Assembly (NCBI GenBank): GCA_002900555.1
Contig: MUGD01000153.1
Location: forward strand, 1 to 6,166
Direction of reading: 5' to 3'
DNA length: 6,166 nucleotides
DNA from: Thermoplasmata archaeon M9B2D
GTDB taxonomy: Archaea; Thermoplasmatota; E2; DHVEG-1
Under the pieces are notes generated by a model. It made no database searches. It saw only the letters and a list, made by a program, of their open reading frames with translations, and had not been told where the DNA came from. Of the stretch, positions 5,890-6,166 are shown one piece after another; the stretch's first letter is position 1, and the number at the start of each line of letters is the position of its first letter. Both the position numbers and the translations under genes were made by a program.

Positions 5890-6010
5890 CTTGGGAAATC
5901 ATTAAGATTTCTTTGCTAAAGTTAAAACGAACCAAAGGATTTTAAGGTGGCGAAATCTATACAGATTGTAATTATTGGGAAAAAAAGGTGATGGTGAAGT
6001 GGTGGAAGTG

Positions 6011-6166
6011 ATGGAATTAAAGGAAGAGGATTCAAAATACATACAAACCGGTGTCCCAGGCTTTGACAAGCTCTTTGAACATGGAATACCGAAGGGGTCC
6101 TCCGTGATTATTGCTGGTGGTACGGGATCAGGGAAAACAAATTTATGTCTGCAGATCCTTGCGCAT
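6011..6166 (+). CDS. KaiC-like RecA-superfamily ATPase, N-terminal part
   Basis: The visible 52 residues are the start of a KaiC/GvpD-type P-loop ATPase. They show the family opening TGVPGFDKLFEHGIPKGS (13-30) and a Walker A motif G36-G-T-G-S-G-K42-T43. Archaeal members are common as regulators or signalling ATPases, and no specific role can be read here. The gene runs off the right edge, so Walker B and the C-terminal domains are unseen. The start is ambiguous: ATG 6011 has GGTGG 5 bases upstream, but in-frame GTG codons at 5999, 6002 and 6008 are also possible, with GGTGAT at 5987-5992 six bases before GTG 5999. It diverges from the surface-protein gene. Confidence 0.85.
   Translation, partial: MELKEEDSKYIQTGVPGFDKLFEHGIPKGSSVIIAGGTGSGKTNLCLQILAH

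Noticed and set aside
1..6166. CRISPR array, tRNA, rRNA or insertion sequence
   Set aside because: No regularly spaced repeats, cloverleaf-like segments, ribosomal RNA signatures, transposase frames or paired terminal inverted repeats were seen on reading both strands.

Overview
The window reads as archaeal DNA, most likely from a euryarchaeon; Thermoplasmatota is a guess. The evidence is indirect. There is a secreted protein with a PGF-CTERM-like tail, which is an archaeosortase substrate signal. There are UbiA-family membrane prenyltransferases and a KaiC-like ATPase. Ribosome-binding sites resemble GGAGGTGAT, and AT-rich TATA-like boxes lie about 25 bases before several start codons, suggesting leaderless or near-leaderless transcripts. 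No rRNA, tRNA, CRISPR array or insertion sequence was seen.

Layout. Bases 1-243 hold no convincing complete gene: there is a possible minus-strand gene start at the left edge with a TATA box, a 32-base imperfect hairpin, and a short start-less open frame. Bases 244-3016 form one minus-strand operon, read right to left: an intact UbiA-family prenyltransferase (2021-3016), a second tandem UbiA copy that is broken (1044-1999), an intact three-helix small membrane protein (643-1002), and a second copy of that small protein that is frameshifted (244-655). Bases 3050-3343 (plus) encode the start-less C-terminal end of an Ig-like extracellular protein, followed by a hairpin and T-run. Bases 3493-4089 (plus) encode a rhodanese domain joined to a probable dimeric alpha/beta-barrel (ABM-like) domain. 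Bases 4169-5788 (minus) encode a large secreted, cohesin-domain, PGF-CTERM-anchored surface protein. A KaiC-like ATPase diverges from it and runs off the right edge.

The most interesting part is the membrane operon. It has a doubled arrangement: two UbiA paralogues followed by two paralogues of a roughly 120-135-residue, three-helix membrane protein that I do not recognise. One copy of each pair is intact and the other is damaged. The damaged UbiA has lost the region carrying the second aspartate-rich motif (KDxDxD in the intact copy) together with the reading frame. The damaged small protein has a 7-base tandem duplication that shifts the frame, and an ACG where the alignment and ribosome-binding site call for ATG. 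This suggests that a UbiA enzyme and a small membrane partner work together on an isoprenoid product, and that a duplicated set is decaying. A link to carotenoid chemistry (UbiA-type lycopene elongase plus small CrtYc/CrtYd-like cyclase subunits) is a hypothesis only.

Assembly or sequencing error could mimic some of these lesions, so read-level checking matters. The remaining genes look like ordinary neighbours without an evident shared pathway.
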